The position numbers were made by a program, and so were the translations under genes. From Undibacterium sp. KW1 (lineage in GTDB: Bacteria > Pseudomonadota > Gammaproteobacteria > Burkholderiales > Burkholderiaceae_D), in contig NZ_AP018439.1 of assembly GCF_009937955.1 (NCBI RefSeq), positions 2,356,001 to 2,420,000 on the forward strand: a stretch of DNA of 64,000 bases, written 5' to 3'. The notes beneath the pieces were generated by a model. The model did no database searches. It saw only the letters and a program-made list of their open reading frames with translations, and was not told the DNA's origin. Shown here piece after piece: positions 17,765 to 27,838 of this stretch (within the stretch, counting starts at the first letter, position 1; every line of letters begins with the position of its first letter).

Positions 17765-18793
17765 TTAAAGCCAGGTCTCATGTACTTGCAAATGGCTGGG
17801 CAGCATATTGATGTATTGCACTATGCGGGGTTTCCTGCCCCGGTTAGGGCGGCTGCCATGGGGCAGGGCCTGGTGCCAGATCACCAGGTCGCCCGCCTTG
17901 CCACCCACAGGTATCGAACCCAGCGTATGTAAATCCTGTTCCCTGGGGCTGGCGTTTGCTGGCAATGCATCCAGCCAGGCTGCCAGCTTGTGCTGAAAGC
18001 CTGGTACCAGGGTCAGTGCTCCTTGTTCTGGCGGTGTGTCTGTCAGGTAGAGTAAGCCCTGGGTTGCAAATGGTATGGGCTGATGCAAACTCACATCCCA
18101 ATGCAGGTCAGGCCCCTGGAAAATATGGCCCGCTTTCTCAGGGACATTAAAGCTGCAACGGTCAGTGCTTGCCCACAAATCTGCAGTCCCCCACAATTGT
18201 GCAAATGCCTTGTGTATGCGTAAAGAGCGGCGATTTTTGTCAAATGCCGGTGACTGGAACAACTGCACCATGATGTTGGCATGCCCCTTGTGATACCAGC
18301 TTGCCTCATCATCTTCCCTTGCACCCAGCGCCTCCCAGATCACTTGTTCAGCCTCAGCACAATCTGCAATTGGCACAGCGTTGGACAAGACCACAAAGCC
18401 ATGTTCAGACCAATGCTGCAGGTCTTCTGCACTGAATACGTCGGGCATATTGGTGACTTGTCCGAACAGGTCCAGAATCTCATCCGGGAGTGGTACCTCT
18501 TGATACAGATTGTGCAAGCGTGCGATGGCGTTGCCAGATGGCATACCTGCTGTGGCAAAGGCCCATGTCTGGAAATCGGTAAAACCAGGGCGGTTTTGCA
18601 GAAGATACTGCGTGGTTTGTTCTAGCCCCAATCCCAGCACATGCAGGAGCAGGCGGTCTCTGTGGAACTCGGGATTGTGCCCCTGGTTCTTGCCATTCAG
18701 TGCTGCCATCATGCGCGACCAGTAGTGATACAGGCCCGGTACCTCAGGCTGTTGATGTCCGTTTGATTTTGCTTGAGAATCTGATAGTGGCAT
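17765..18793 (-). CDS. Phytanoyl-CoA dioxygenase (PhyH) family protein
   Basis: A 342-residue Fe(II)/2-oxoglutarate-dependent dioxygenase. The N-terminal ~110 residues form a helical extension. The catalytic jelly-roll starts near FSAEDLQHWSEHGFVVL, carries the H-x-D iron ligands in LHWDVSLHQP, and has the distal His in GDLVIWHQALPHGS followed by RKPRIVQYI with the 2-oxoglutarate Arg. It is convergent with crcB (14-base gap) and divergent from the proline iminopeptidase gene. Substrate cannot be predicted; relatives act on lipids, small metabolites or natural products. Confidence 0.85.
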   Translation of the reverse strand: MPLSDSQAKSNGHQQPEVPGLYHYWSRMMAALNGKNQGHNPEFHRDRLLLHVLGLGLEQTTQYLLQNRPGFTDFQTWAFATAGMPSGNAIARLHNLYQEVPLPDEILDLFGQVTNMPDVFSAEDLQHWSEHGFVVLSNAVPIADCAEAEQVIWEALGAREDDEASWYHKGHANIMVQLFQSPAFDKNRRSLRIHKAFAQLWGTADLWASTDRCSFNVPEKAGHIFQGPDLHWDVSLHQPIPFATQGLLYLTDTPPEQGALTLVPGFQHKLAAWLDALPANASPREQDLHTLGSIPVGGKAGDLVIWHQALPHGSRPNRGRKPRIVQYINMLPSHLQVHETWL

Positions 18794-18942
18794 GGCAGCA
18801 GTATGGAATATAAAAACAGCATCATAGGAAATAAAAGTCTATACCGCAATACAAGCGCAGGAATTGCAATATTGCCTATTGCTTCTTGAAACACATGGGT
18901 ATAATCCCTGTTAATTATTTAAACTACATCCTCACTATCATC

Positions 18943-19908
18943 ATGAGTGCTGACACTACTTCTTTGTTTCCTGTCATAGAACCACATCGTACTGGTATGT
19001 TGAAAGTCGATGATATTCATACCCTGTACTGGGAAGAGAGTGGCAATCCCAACGGCCAGCCCGTGATTTTCCTGCATGGTGGCCCGGGTGGAGGTACAGC
19101 GCCAAATCACCGGCGCTTCTTTGATCCTGCGCATTATCGTATCGTGTTGTTTGATCAGCGTGGAGCGGGTAAATCTTTGCCGCTCGGTGAATATCGCAAT
19201 AACACGACGGCTTTGCTGGTGGAGGATATAGAAAAAATTCGTGCCATGCTGGGTATAGAGCAATGGCTGGTCTTTGGCGGTTCCTGGGGCTCGACTCTGG
19301 CGCTGGCTTATGGCGAGGCGCATCCTGAGCGTTGCCTGGGCTTTGTGCTCAGGGGTATTTTCCTGTGTACCAAGGCAGAGGTGGAATGGTTTGTGAATGG
19401 TATGAAATGGTTCTTCCCTGAAGTGCACCAGCGTTTTGCTGAGGGTGTGCCAGCAGAAGAACGCCATGATTTGCTGCAAGCCTATGCCAAGCGCTTGTTT
19501 AGTGACGACCCTGCTATTTATACTGAGGCAGCACGTAACTGGAGCCGTTATGAAGGTTCTTGCATCTTCCTGCTGCCGCAACCCGACACAATTGCCGATT
19601 TTGAGTCAGATGCTGTTGCCATAGGCCTCGGCAGACTGGAGGCGCATTACATGATCAATGGTGCTTTCATGCGCGAAGACCAGTTGATTGAGGATATAGA
19701 CCGCATCCGCCACTTGCCTGCCGTCATCGTGCAAGGCCGTTATGATGTGGTTTGCCCGCCAGTGACTGCGCGCAGGCTGCACCATGCCTGGCCAGAAGCA
19801 AGTTTGCAGATGATTGCTGATGCTGGACATTCTGGTGGTGAGCCTGGCATTGCTGCGGCACTGGTAGAGGCAACCAATCAATTTAAAAAATCCGGCAAAT
19901 TCGCTTGA
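18943..19908 (+). CDS. pip: Proline iminopeptidase (alpha/beta hydrolase, peptidase S33)
   Basis: A cytoplasmic aminopeptidase releasing N-terminal proline. The ATG at 18943 starts MSADTTSLFP (321 residues); 19 upstream in-frame codons look non-coding. Oxyanion motif HGGPGGGT is at about 45-52 and FDQRGAGKS follows. The nucleophile elbow GGSWGS has Ser at ~114. Asp ~268 (GRYDVVCP) and His ~296 (DAGHSGGE) complete the triad. Length and motifs match Pip of Neisseria/Xanthomonas. It appears monocistronic. Confidence 0.93.
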   Translation: MSADTTSLFPVIEPHRTGMLKVDDIHTLYWEESGNPNGQPVIFLHGGPGGGTAPNHRRFFDPAHYRIVLFDQRGAGKSLPLGEYRNNTTALLVEDIEKIRAMLGIEQWLVFGGSWGSTLALAYGEAHPERCLGFVLRGIFLCTKAEVEWFVNGMKWFFPEVHQRFAEGVPAEERHDLLQAYAKRLFSDDPAIYTEAARNWSRYEGSCIFLLPQPDTIADFESDAVAIGLGRLEAHYMINGAFMREDQLIEDIDRIRHLPAVIVQGRYDVVCPPVTARRLHHAWPEASLQMIADAGHSGGEPGIAAALVEATNQFKKSGKFA

Positions 19909-19961
19909 GATTTTGCCGTCTTTAGTTTGTCGGCTTTAGCTGGCGTTTTTTTGCTAAGCTC

Positions 19962-20504
19962 TCAATTCAGCATCCGCGTCGGAGGTGCTTCCGGTGCACT
20001 GCCCAGCATTTCCAGGGTGAATCCCCAGTCTGCTTTTTCCACAGCGTCCTGGAATAATTTGCAAAAGCCATGCAGCAAGCGCTTGCCCATGGCAATTTCA
20101 AAATTCTTACCGCCGGCAGCCGTAAATTCCATTCTGAACGGCAATTTGGCATGGACATGGAATTGTATGTTTTCTGGCAGCATGGCTTCCTTACCCAGAG
20201 GCCAGCTTTGAACATCTCCCTCCAGTGGCGTATCAAAATGGCCACTATCCTTCATCTCGGCCACTGAGGCTTCATGTTCCATTTGTACCAGTTCCGAGCT
20301 GGCGTGGGCGGCGCTGGGTTTGCTCATCTTGACCTGCTTGCCCATGGCCTCCAGCAAGCCAGGCCAGAACTTCATGGTCGTGCGGCGGGTGAACAAAAGA
20401 TCTATCTCTTGCCTCATTGTCTTATCTTTTTCTGCAAACGATAATTTCAGCAATAGTCTGTCCTGTTCAGGAAGATAAGTAATTTGTATCTGATGTAAAT
20501 CCAT
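19962..20504 (-). CDS. Conserved-looking hypothetical protein
   Basis: Not assigned to a known family. The start is ambiguous between the ATG at 20504 (MDLHQIQITYL, 180 residues) and an upstream Met at 20525. The N-terminus is a beta-strand pair (HQIQITYLPEQDRLLLKLSF) followed by a helical middle with FTRRTTMKFWPGLLEAMGKQV. The later strands (IQFHVHAKLPFRMEFTAAGG) and final helix suggest a compact alpha/beta fold without signal peptide or membrane segment. It is divergent from clpB, so it could share heat-shock-region regulation, but it has no visible sigma-32 site of its own. Confidence 0.7.
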   Translation of the reverse strand: MDLHQIQITYLPEQDRLLLKLSFAEKDKTMRQEIDLLFTRRTTMKFWPGLLEAMGKQVKMSKPSAAHASSELVQMEHEASVAEMKDSGHFDTPLEGDVQSWPLGKEAMLPENIQFHVHAKLPFRMEFTAAGGKNFEIAMGKRLLHGFCKLFQDAVEKADWGFTLEMLGSAPEAPPTRMLN

Positions 20505-20562
20505 GTGATCTTTGATGTAAAACAAGCTTTGGGGGATGTGTCGCGAGTTTAAACCAACTATT

Positions 20563-20589
20563 CTTGAAATTGGCTTAGCTGCCCCAAAT
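20563..20589 (+). promoter_or_regulatory. Sigma-32 heat-shock promoter of clpB
   Basis: A perfect -35 element CTTGAAA (20563-20569), a 12-base spacer and -10 element CCCCAAAT (20582-20589), against the consensus CTTGAAA-N11-16-CCCCATNT. The clpB start is 33 bases downstream with a GGAGAG ribosome binding site. Confidence 0.9.
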
Positions 20590-20621
20590 TGTAAAGCTAA
20601 CTAATTCTTCAGGAGAGAGTC

Positions 20622-23225
20622 ATGCGGCTCGACAAATTAACTACCAAGCTACAAGAAGCGCTCTCTGACGCGCAAAGTCAGGCAGTCGGCAATGATAACC
20701 AATACATAGAACCTGTGCACGTCTTGTTGGCATTGATCAACCAGGATGATGGCAGCAGCCGTTCATTATTGCAAAGGGCAGGTGTCAATGTTGCCGCCTT
20801 GGGCAATGCCTTGAAAGCTGCTTTGGAGCGTTTGCCCAAGGTCAGTGGTACGGATGGGCAAGTACAGGCTGGCCGCGAGCTCGTTGGCTTGCTGAACCTG
20901 GCAGACAAGGAATCGCAAAAACGTGGTGACCAGTTCCTCGCCAGTGAAATGATCCTGCTGGCACTGACAGAGGACAAGTCCGAGGCTGGCAAGCTGGCAC
21001 GCGAGAATGGGCTGACACGTAAATCATTGGAAGCTGCCATCGCCGCTGTACGGGGTGGTGGCAATGTGGATAGTCAGGACGCTGAAGGTCAGCGCGAGGC
21101 CCTGAAAAAATACACCCTGGATTTGACCGAGCGCGCTCGTCTGGGCAAGCTTGACCCTGTGATTGGCCGTGATGATGAAATCCGTCGCGCTATCCAGGTT
21201 TTGCAGCGCCGCAGCAAAAATAATCCTGTGCTCATCGGTGAACCAGGTGTCGGTAAAACCGCCATCGTTGAAGGTCTGGCGCAGCGTATTGTCAATGGTG
21301 AGGTGCCAGACAGCCTGAAATCCAAACGTGTCTTGTCACTGGACATGGCTGCTTTGCTGGCGGGTGCCAAATACCGTGGAGAGTTTGAAGAACGCCTGAA
21401 AGCCGTGCTCAAGGAAATCGCCATGGATGAAGGCCAGACCATCGTCTTTATCGATGAATTGCACACCATGGTCGGCGCAGGCAAGGCTGAAGGTGCGATG
21501 GATGCCGGCAATATGCTCAAACCTGCACTGGCACGCGGTGAATTGCACTGTGTAGGCGCAACCACGCTGGATGAATACCGCAAATACATAGAAAAAGATG
21601 CTGCACTGGAGCGCCGTTTCCAGAAAATCATCGTTGATGAACCTAGTGTAGAGGCAACCATAGCTATCCTGCGTGGTCTGCAAGAGAAATACGAAGTCCA
21701 TCATGGTGTTGATATTACTGATCCGGCGATAGTCGCAGCGGCCGAATTGTCGCATCGCTACATCACCGACCGCTTTTTGCCGGACAAGGCAATCGACCTC
21801 ATCGATGAGGCAGCAGCCAAGATCAAGATAGAGATAGATTCCAAGCCTGAGGTCATGGACAAGCTGGATCGCCGCCTGATACAGTTGAAGATAGAGAAGG
21901 AAGCCGTCAAGCGCGAAAAGGACGAGGGTTCCAAAAAACGCCTGATCTTGATAGAAGAAGAAATAGGCAAACTCTCGCTCGAATATGCTGATCTCGAAGA
22001 AGTCTGGAAAGCAGAAAAAGCCTTGGTGCAGGGCAGTACCCACATCAAGGAAGAAATAGAAAAAATCCGTCTGCAAATGGATGAAGCCAAGCGCCGTGGC
22101 GACTGGCAAACCATGTCTGAATTGCAGTACGGTCAATTGCCTGAGCTGGAAGCACAACTCAAGCAGGCAGATACTCAGGCGGATAAAAACCAGCAAGACG
22201 GCAGCAAGATGAAGCTCTTGCGTACCCAGGTAGGTGCAGAAGAAATTGCGGAGATTGTGTCTCGTGCAACTGGCATCCCAGTGTCGCGCATGATGCAGGG
22301 TGAGCGCGAGAAATTATTGCATATGGAAGATGCATTGCATCAACGCGTTGTTGGCCAGCATGAAGCAATTACTGCAGTGTCGGATGCAATCCGCCGTTCA
22401 CGTTCTGGCCTTGGTGATCCTGGCCGTCCTTATGGTTCCTTCCTGTTCCTCGGGCCGACTGGCGTTGGTAAAACCGAGTTGTGCAAGGCACTGGCGAATT
22501 TCATGTTTGATACAGAAGAGTCATTGATCCGTATCGACATGAGTGAGTTCATGGAGAAACATTCGGTGGCACGTCTGATAGGTGCGCCACCGGGCTATGT
22601 AGGCTATGAAGAGGGTGGCTATCTGACCGAGGCAGTAAGGCGTAAACCGTATAGCGTGATTTTGCTGGACGAAGTCGAAAAAGCCCATCATGATGTCTTC
22701 AATGTGTTGTTGCAGGTGTTGGATGATGGACGCATGACGGATGGACAAGGCAGAACGGTGGATTTCAAAAATACCGTGATCGTCATGACATCGAATCTGG
22801 GTTCGCATCAGATACAGGCCATGGAAGGTAGCGATCCTGAAGTCATCAAGATGGCCGTCATGGGTGAAGTCAAAACCCATTTCCGCCCTGAATTTATCAA
22901 CCGTATTGATGAAATCGTGGTCTTCCATGCACTGGATGCGAAAAACATAGGGGCAATTGCCAAGATACAGCTCAAGACTCTGGAGCAGCGTTTGCGTCAG
23001 ATGGATATGGGTTTGCAGGTCAGCGAAGATGCGCTGCAAAAAATTGCCGAGGCTGGTTTCGACCCAGTGTATGGAGCAAGACCTTTGAAACGAGCTATCC
23101 AGCAAGAAATAGAAAATGTCTTGTCCAAACTGATATTGCAAGGTAAATTTGGGCCCAAGGATATTATCGCGATCGATGCCAAAGACCATGAACTGGTGTT
23201 TAGCAAAGCGGGAGAACTGGCGTGA
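20622..23225 (+). CDS. clpB: ATP-dependent disaggregase ClpB
   Basis: A hexameric AAA+ chaperone that extracts proteins from aggregates together with DnaK. At 867 residues it is full length. It has an N-domain (1-~145), NBD1 with Walker [10 protein letters not shown] at ~206, the long coiled-coil middle domain (~410-520) that distinguishes ClpB from ClpA/ClpC, and NBD2 with GPTGVGKTE at ~611. [10 protein letters not shown] pore loop and the sensor region follow. There is no IGF/L ClpP-binding loop, as expected for ClpB. A near-perfect sigma-32 promoter lies upstream and a strong terminator downstream, giving a monocistronic heat-shock gene. Confidence 0.98.
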   Translation: MRLDKLTTKLQEALSDAQSQAVGNDNQYIEPVHVLLALINQDDGSSRSLLQRAGVNVAALGNALKAALERLPKVSGTDGQVQAGRELVGLLNLADKESQKRGDQFLASEMILLALTEDKSEAGKLARENGLTRKSLEAAIAAVRGGGNVDSQDAEGQREALKKYTLDLTERARLGKLDPVIGRDDEIRRAIQVLQRRSKNNPVLIGEPGVGKTAIVEGLAQRIVNGEVPDSLKSKRVLSLDMAALLAGAKYRGEFEERLKAVLKEIAMDEGQTIVFIDELHTMVGAGKAEGAMDAGNMLKPALARGELHCVGATTLDEYRKYIEKDAALERRFQKIIVDEPSVEATIAILRGLQEKYEVHHGVDITDPAIVAAAELSHRYITDRFLPDKAIDLIDEAAAKIKIEIDSKPEVMDKLDRRLIQLKIEKEAVKREKDEGSKKRLILIEEEIGKLSLEYADLEEVWKAEKALVQGSTHIKEEIEKIRLQMDEAKRRGDWQTMSELQYGQLPELEAQLKQADTQADKNQQDGSKMKLLRTQVGAEEIAEIVSRATGIPVSRMMQGEREKLLHMEDALHQRVVGQHEAITAVSDAIRRSRSGLGDPGRPYGSFLFLGPTGVGKTELCKALANFMFDTEESLIRIDMSEFMEKHSVARLIGAPPGYVGYEEGGYLTEAVRRKPYSVILLDEVEKAHHDVFNVLLQVLDDGRMTDGQGRTVDFKNTVIVMTSNLGSHQIQAMEGSDPEVIKMAVMGEVKTHFRPEFINRIDEIVVFHALDAKNIGAIAKIQLKTLEQRLRQMDMGLQVSEDALQKIAEAGFDPVYGARPLKRAIQQEIENVLSKLILQGKFGPKDIIAIDAKDHELVFSKAGELA

Positions 23226-23283
23226 AATTAGTTGGAACCTGGGGATAGATTACCGGTCTAGACCTTCGTAGGAAAGCAAGTTG

Positions 23284-23312
23284 GGGCAGCATGCAAATGC
23301 TGCCCTTTTTTT
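23284..23312 (+). terminator. Rho-independent terminator of clpB
   Basis: GGGCAGCAT and ATGCTGCCC form a perfect 9-bp stem around a GCAA tetraloop, followed by T7. It lies between the convergent clpB and AraC genes. Confidence 0.92.
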
Positions 23313-23320
23313 ATCATTAC

Positions 23321-24106
23321 TCATTTTTGTTTGAAAAAACTCGATGGTGATTCACCAAAAGTTTTCTTGAACATGGCCGAAAATGCCGACTGGCTGGCAT
23401 ATCCCAATTCAGACGCTACTTGTGATAATGGCATGCCGCTGGTGATCAATGGTGATGCCTTGGATAAGCGCATTTGCTGGCGCCAAGCAGTGAATGACAT
23501 ATCAAGTTCCTGCTCAAACAGGCGTGACAGGGTGCGTGAGGATGCTCCTACCTGTATCGCATAATCCTCCATAGTCATGCCGGATGCCGGGTCGGCCAGC
23601 AAAATTTCACACAGGTTTTTGAGTCGTTTATCTCTGGGCATAGGCAAGCGTATGGGTAAAGTTTTTGCAGCTTGCAGTTCATCCATGATGACAGCCGCGA
23701 TATGAAACTCGCGCGTACTGGCTACTTCTATTACTTCCATGCTGGCGATCAATTCCCTGAGCAGTGGCGAGACTTCCAGTACCAGGCATTCTGTGCCGCG
23801 AAAGGGGGCAAAGTCAGCGTGTATGTTCAGCAGCCGCAGTTGTGAAGGCTCAATGATACGTACCTCATGCGCCACATCGGGCGGTATCCAGATTGCCCGT
23901 AAAGGCGGCACGAACCAGGTGTTGTTATTCGCCAGTATCTGCATCATGCCCTGCGGCGTATAAGTCAACTGCCCCCAGGTGTGGCTATGCATGCTGATGA
24001 CTTCTTCCGTCGGCAGGTTTCTAGCTGCCAGCCGTACAGGGCGCTCAGGTGTGGGGCGCTTGTCTGGTGCCTGGGGGCGGGTATCGGTCAGGATTTCAAT
24101 TGCCAT
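23321..24106 (-). CDS. AraC-family transcriptional regulator with N-terminal cupin
   Basis: A 261-residue regulator (ATG at 24106; the TTG two codons upstream is less likely). The N-terminal half is a cupin-like sensor starting with SMHSHTWGQL and WFVPPLRAIWIPPDVAHEV. The C-terminal ~100 residues contain two helix-turn-helix units (MEDYAIQVGASSRTLSRLF and LSQVASELGYASQSAFSAMFKK) with the canonical AraC ending FGESPSSF. It is divergent from an MFS transporter across 137 bases and is probably its regulator. The arrangement resembles the E. coli NimR/NimT regulator-exporter pair, though ligand identity is unknown. Confidence 0.93.
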   Translation of the reverse strand: MAIEILTDTRPQAPDKRPTPERPVRLAARNLPTEEVISMHSHTWGQLTYTPQGMMQILANNNTWFVPPLRAIWIPPDVAHEVRIIEPSQLRLLNIHADFAPFRGTECLVLEVSPLLRELIASMEVIEVASTREFHIAAVIMDELQAAKTLPIRLPMPRDKRLKNLCEILLADPASGMTMEDYAIQVGASSRTLSRLFEQELDMSFTAWRQQMRLSKASPLITSGMPLSQVASELGYASQSAFSAMFKKTFGESPSSFFKQK

Positions 24107-24243
24107 GGTCAATCCCAGTTTGGCGGAAATGCGATAAAGTTTGTCTCTCTATCTTAAATCAGACTGGACGAATTTGCATACACTGTTTGCTGAGTATTTG
24201 CTTTGCCATGCAAAGCGTGATTGGAAACAGTAAAGGATTACAA

Positions 24244-25470
24244 ATGACAGCAGCAATACCGCAAGCTCCGGAAAATCTTAAAAAAGATGTCATGGTTATC
24301 AGTCTGGTTGGCCTTGCGCATGGCATTTCCCACTTCTTCCACATGATACTGGCCCCTTTATTCCCCTGGATTAAAGATGCCTTCAGCCTGTCATTTGCTG
24401 AACTGGGTTTGCTGATGACGGTATTTTTTGTGATTTCTGGCATAGGTCAGGCCTTGTCCGGTTTTATTGTTGATAAAGTCGGTGCCAGGGCAGTCTTGTT
24501 TTTTGGTGTCACTTCTCTGGGCATTGCTGCCCTGGTATTGTCGACGTCGCAAAATTACAGCATGCTGCTCATGGGTTCCATGCTGGCTGGGGTGGGGAAT
24601 AGCGTATTTCATCCTTCAGACTACACCTTGCTCAACAAGAAGGTATCGAGTCAGCGGCTTGGTTATGCATTCTCTGTGCATGGCATCACGGGTAATCTCG
24701 GTTGGGCAGCGGCACCCGTGTTTTTGGTGACCATCGCCGGATTGACAAGCTGGCGTACTGCCTTGTTTTGCGCAGCATTCCTGCCTTTTACCGTACTGGC
24801 TATCCTGGTCTTTTATCGTGAGCTGTTGCATACCGAAATAGTTCAGCATAAAAGCGCAGCGCATGCTGCAAAGGCCGCCGAGGGATCTATGGATTTCATG
24901 CGCATTCCTGCAGTGTGGATGTGCTTTGGTTTTTTCTTCATGATCGCCATGGCACTGGGCGGTATACAAAGTTTTTCATCGGTCAGCTTGCGTCAGATGT
25001 ATGACATGTCGCTAGGATCAGCCACCACTGCCTATACCTTTTACATGCTGGCTTCTGCGGGGGGCATGCTGTGGGGTGGTTTTCTGGCAGCCAGAACCAG
25101 TCATCATGACAGGACAATTACGCTGGCCTTCAGCTTCGCTGGTATTTTCTCGCTAATACTCGCCAGCGGGGCTGTGAATGTCAGTATCGCCATTTTGCTC
25201 ATGGGGGCGATAGGCTTTGGTTCCGGCGTAGCCGGGCCTTCGCGCGATCTGATGATACGTGCTGCAGCACCCAAAAATGCAACTGGCCGTGTGTATGGCA
25301 TAGTCTATTCAGGCCTGGATTCTGGCCTGGCGGTCGCACCGCTGATTTTTGGCGCCATCATGGATGCGCATCATCCATCCTGGGTGTTTATCTGCGTTGG
25401 TTTCTTCCAGGTGTTGGCAATATTGACGGCCGTCAATGTCGGTAGCAGGACCAGGGCATTGGCGGTTTGA
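24244..25470 (+). CDS. Major facilitator superfamily transporter
   Basis: A 408-residue inner-membrane transporter with about 12 hydrophobic segments. The ATG at 24244 with AAGGA upstream is preferred; an upstream in-frame extension crosses the promoter region. Family signature DKVGARAVLF (loop 2-3) and the early GLAHGISHFFHMILAPLFPW stretch, which resembles the fosmidomycin-resistance (Fsr) subgroup, are visible. A longer central loop (~residues 195-225) separates the two halves. It is divergent from an AraC regulator, suggesting inducible efflux or uptake of a small molecule. Substrate not predictable. Confidence 0.88.
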   Translation: MTAAIPQAPENLKKDVMVISLVGLAHGISHFFHMILAPLFPWIKDAFSLSFAELGLLMTVFFVISGIGQALSGFIVDKVGARAVLFFGVTSLGIAALVLSTSQNYSMLLMGSMLAGVGNSVFHPSDYTLLNKKVSSQRLGYAFSVHGITGNLGWAAAPVFLVTIAGLTSWRTALFCAAFLPFTVLAILVFYRELLHTEIVQHKSAAHAAKAAEGSMDFMRIPAVWMCFGFFFMIAMALGGIQSFSSVSLRQMYDMSLGSATTAYTFYMLASAGGMLWGGFLAARTSHHDRTITLAFSFAGIFSLILASGAVNVSIAILLMGAIGFGSGVAGPSRDLMIRAAAPKNATGRVYGIVYSGLDSGLAVAPLIFGAIMDAHHPSWVFICVGFFQVLAILTAVNVGSRTRALAV

Positions 25471-25514
25471 AGTTTGCTGGTTAGAATGGGGTTCCACACT
25501 AACGAGGACAAATC

Positions 25515-26009
25515 ATGAGCTTTGCTACCTGTGATATTTGTGATGCTAACGAAGACAAGATTGCTACGCATGAGCTGGCTGTTATCCCACCTATTTTCAT
25601 GCGCTATGGCACAGCAGTTAAATTCAGTGGTCAGGCAGTGACGCTGAAGGTGTTTGAAGATAATTTACTGGTCAGGGAAACGCTGGAAACTCCAGGCAAT
25701 GGGCATGTCCTGGTGATAGATGGCGGCGGCAGCTTCCGCTGCGCCCTTGTTGGCGGCAATCTGGCGGCACTCGCAGAAAAAAATGGCTGGGTTGGCATAG
25801 TCGTGCACGGTTGTATTCGGGATGTTGATGAAATCAACGCCTGCAATATAGGCGTGCGTGCCATGGCTGCCATGCCTTTGCGCGCTACCAAACACGGCGG
25901 CGGCATGCGCGATGCACGCATCAATATCTCGGGTGTGGCAATCAAGCCGGGCGACTGGATTTATGCCGATGTGGATGGTGTGTTGGTAGCCAGGCACGCG
26001 CTGGTGTAG
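25515..26009 (+). CDS. rraA: RraA-family protein (RNase E inhibitor / HMG aldolase-like)
   Basis: A 164-residue trimeric-fold protein. Members are either regulators of RNase E activity (RraA) or class II 4-hydroxy-4-methyl-2-oxoglutarate/oxaloacetate aldolases. The conserved pocket residues are visible in GGNLAALAEKNG and the R-D pair in VVHGCIRDVDEI, which bind metal and pyruvate in the aldolases. Because these are retained, either function is possible. An AACGAGG-type leader precedes the ATG. It is followed by a strong terminator. Confidence 0.9.
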   Translation: MSFATCDICDANEDKIATHELAVIPPIFMRYGTAVKFSGQAVTLKVFEDNLLVRETLETPGNGHVLVIDGGGSFRCALVGGNLAALAEKNGWVGIVVHGCIRDVDEINACNIGVRAMAAMPLRATKHGGGMRDARINISGVAIKPGDWIYADVDGVLVARHALV

Positions 26010-26032
26010 TGTGATCCGGTCTGGATGATATT

Positions 26033-26067
26033 AACGCATACGGCCTGCAGGCCCGTATGCGTTTTTG
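26033..26067 (+). terminator. Rho-independent terminator after rraA
   Basis: AACGCATACGG and CCGTATGCGTT form a perfect 11-bp stem around a GC-rich loop that is part of a GGCCTGCAGGCC palindrome. TTTTT follows. Confidence 0.88.
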
Positions 26068-26135
26068 CTTTTTTAGATGCATGCATGGCAGGCTATGGTA
26101 TAAAGTCTGACTCCCGTCATTTATCCTGTTCCCTT

Positions 26136-27080
26136 ATGTTTCTACGCGTTTTGGTGTTTGCCCTTGCCTCTGCTTCCATGATTACTGGGCCTGTTCAAGC
26201 TCAGGATAAGCAGCTCACTGCCCCTGTCAGGCTGCTTACTGAGCCATTTCAGAGCAAGAAAATCTTCCAGATGACACCGCAGGAGGTCGATCAGTACCTG
26301 GCATTTTTGCACGCCAACGTACCTGATCTGCGCCAGCGTATCGCCTTGATTGCCAGAAAAAATATAGGCCAGCCTTACAAGCTGAACCTGCTGGGAGAAT
26401 TCCCTTTTGAACTGCATGACAACCTGCCCATGTATAGTCTGACGCATAGCGATTGCTTGGTGTTTGCTGAACATACCTATGCGATGGCCTTAAGCAGTTC
26501 CTGGGAAGAATTCTTCTGGACCCTGCAACGCATACGCTATAAAGACGGTTTGATAGGTGTGGTGACACGCAACCATTACACGGAAGTCGATTGGAATACC
26601 AATAATGCCTGGTTGCTTAAAGATGTCAGTGCCGGTTTTAGCGCAGACAAAGTGGCGAGCTATGACATCGTCGTTGACAGGGCAAAATTCCTGCGCGAGA
26701 AGCACCATAAAGAAACCACTATCCCCGTGCAAACCAGTCATGAAGCCTATGTCAAAGCCGACAAGGTAAGCGCTATACTGGATCAGTTGCGCGATGGTGA
26801 TTTTGTGAACGTGGTATCAGACAAGGATGGATATCAATCGATTACCCATGTCGGCCTGGTCGTGGTTGACGCCAATGGCAAGCGCAACTTCTTGAATTCT
26901 GGCGAACCACAGGTCAAGGAAGAGAGCTTTGATACTTTCATCAGCCGTACCAATGAAAGAACCAGGACCAGCAAGCAATCCAAGCCACGTCGCTTGCTAG
27001 GTTTTAAATTCTTGCGTTTGCGCGACGATATTGTCATCCCCGGTGCCGTCACTTTACCCAGACCCAAACAGGCGCAGTAA
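26136..27080 (+). CDS. DUF1460-like exported protein (putative N-acetylmuramoyl-L-alanine amidase-like)
   Basis: A 314-residue periplasmic protein. The ATG at 26136 opens a clear signal peptide (FLRVLVFALASASMITGPVQA); the upstream in-frame extension has no such character and crosses the rraA terminator. The body has the NlpC/P60-like DUF1460 signature: RKNIGQPYKLNLLGEFPFE, then the presumed nucleophile Cys in LTHSDCLVFAEH, and GDFVNVVSDKDGYQSITHVGLVV supplying the His. Members are believed to cleave peptidoglycan fragments or related amides; activity here is inferred from family only. It is convergent with an XRE regulator (12-base gap). Confidence 0.75.
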   Translation: MFLRVLVFALASASMITGPVQAQDKQLTAPVRLLTEPFQSKKIFQMTPQEVDQYLAFLHANVPDLRQRIALIARKNIGQPYKLNLLGEFPFELHDNLPMYSLTHSDCLVFAEHTYAMALSSSWEEFFWTLQRIRYKDGLIGVVTRNHYTEVDWNTNNAWLLKDVSAGFSADKVASYDIVVDRAKFLREKHHKETTIPVQTSHEAYVKADKVSAILDQLRDGDFVNVVSDKDGYQSITHVGLVVVDANGKRNFLNSGEPQVKEESFDTFISRTNERTRTSKQSKPRRLLGFKFLRLRDDIVIPGAVTLPRPKQAQ

Positions 27081-27091
27081 ACTAAGTTACG

Positions 27092-27838
27092 CTAATGTTT
27101 TTTGCGCAGGGCAGTGAAGCTGGCTGGCTCCCATTCACGCATGGCCAGCAATACTGCGGTGCCGCGCCTTTTCTTGAGCGGGCTGCTCAAACTCTCGGTA
27201 TGCAGTTCAGCCAGTTTTTGTCTGAGCTGGCGTATCTCAGCCTGGAATTTTTCAGCGGCCGCATCTGTCAGCATGCCGTGTATGAAATGCTGTGATTCAT
27301 ATTCATGGCTAAACGGCGCATCCAGAAAATCTGCCATACCTGTGTCGTGGAAATATTGGCGTATGGGGCCATGTGGTAGCCAGTCAAAGTCCCTGGCGAT
27401 ATTCAAACGTATGCGATTATTTGGCATCAGGCTGATCAGGCATAATTTATCCAGGCGCAAGAGTTTGCTCAGACATTCTGTTTCACTGAGTTGGTAGACG
27501 TGCAGGATTTCTTCAAATTTCCAGTGATTCAGGGCGCAAACCGCCACCAGCAACAATTTTGTGTCAGAAACCAATTCCTTTTCCTGCGCAGGGCTCAGGC
27601 TATGGATGCGGGTGTTGCTTGCATTTGCCTCCTGCGTGATTTCCATCAGGCTAAAGCCCAGAAACTGGCTGATTTGTGTCAGCCTTTCTATACTCATATT
27701 GGCGCCATTATCGGCACTCAAGAGGCGTTTGATACTGGCCTCGGACAAATCCAGTGCCACAGCCACATCCCTGTATGTTTTGCCTTGCAGCTTCAATTGC
27801 TGCTTGATGCTGTTCAATAATTGCCGGATTTCAGTCAT
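27092..27838 (-). CDS. XRE-family helix-turn-helix transcriptional regulator
   Basis: A 248-residue protein. The N-terminal helix-turn-helix (~17-60) has TYRDVAVALDLSEASIKRLLS and is followed by SIERLTQISQFLGFSLMEI. The remaining ~180 residues are helical with no recognised sensor domain and end in a predicted coiled coil (AEKFQAEIRQLRQKLAELH) and a basic tail. It is divergent from the CREST-type membrane protein across 129 bases. Regulation of that gene or of itself is plausible but not shown. Confidence 0.85.
   Translation of the reverse strand: MTEIRQLLNSIKQQLKLQGKTYRDVAVALDLSEASIKRLLSADNGANMSIERLTQISQFLGFSLMEITQEANASNTRIHSLSPAQEKELVSDTKLLLVAVCALNHWKFEEILHVYQLSETECLSKLLRLDKLCLISLMPNNRIRLNIARDFDWLPHGPIRQYFHDTGMADFLDAPFSHEYESQHFIHGMLTDAAAEKFQAEIRQLRQKLAELHTESLSSPLKKRRGTAVLLAMREWEPASFTALRKKH

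Noticed and set aside
21336..22196. Long minus-strand ORF (about 286 codons) opposite clpB
   Set aside because: Shadow of clpB; low-complexity Phe/Tyr-rich sequence with no domain.
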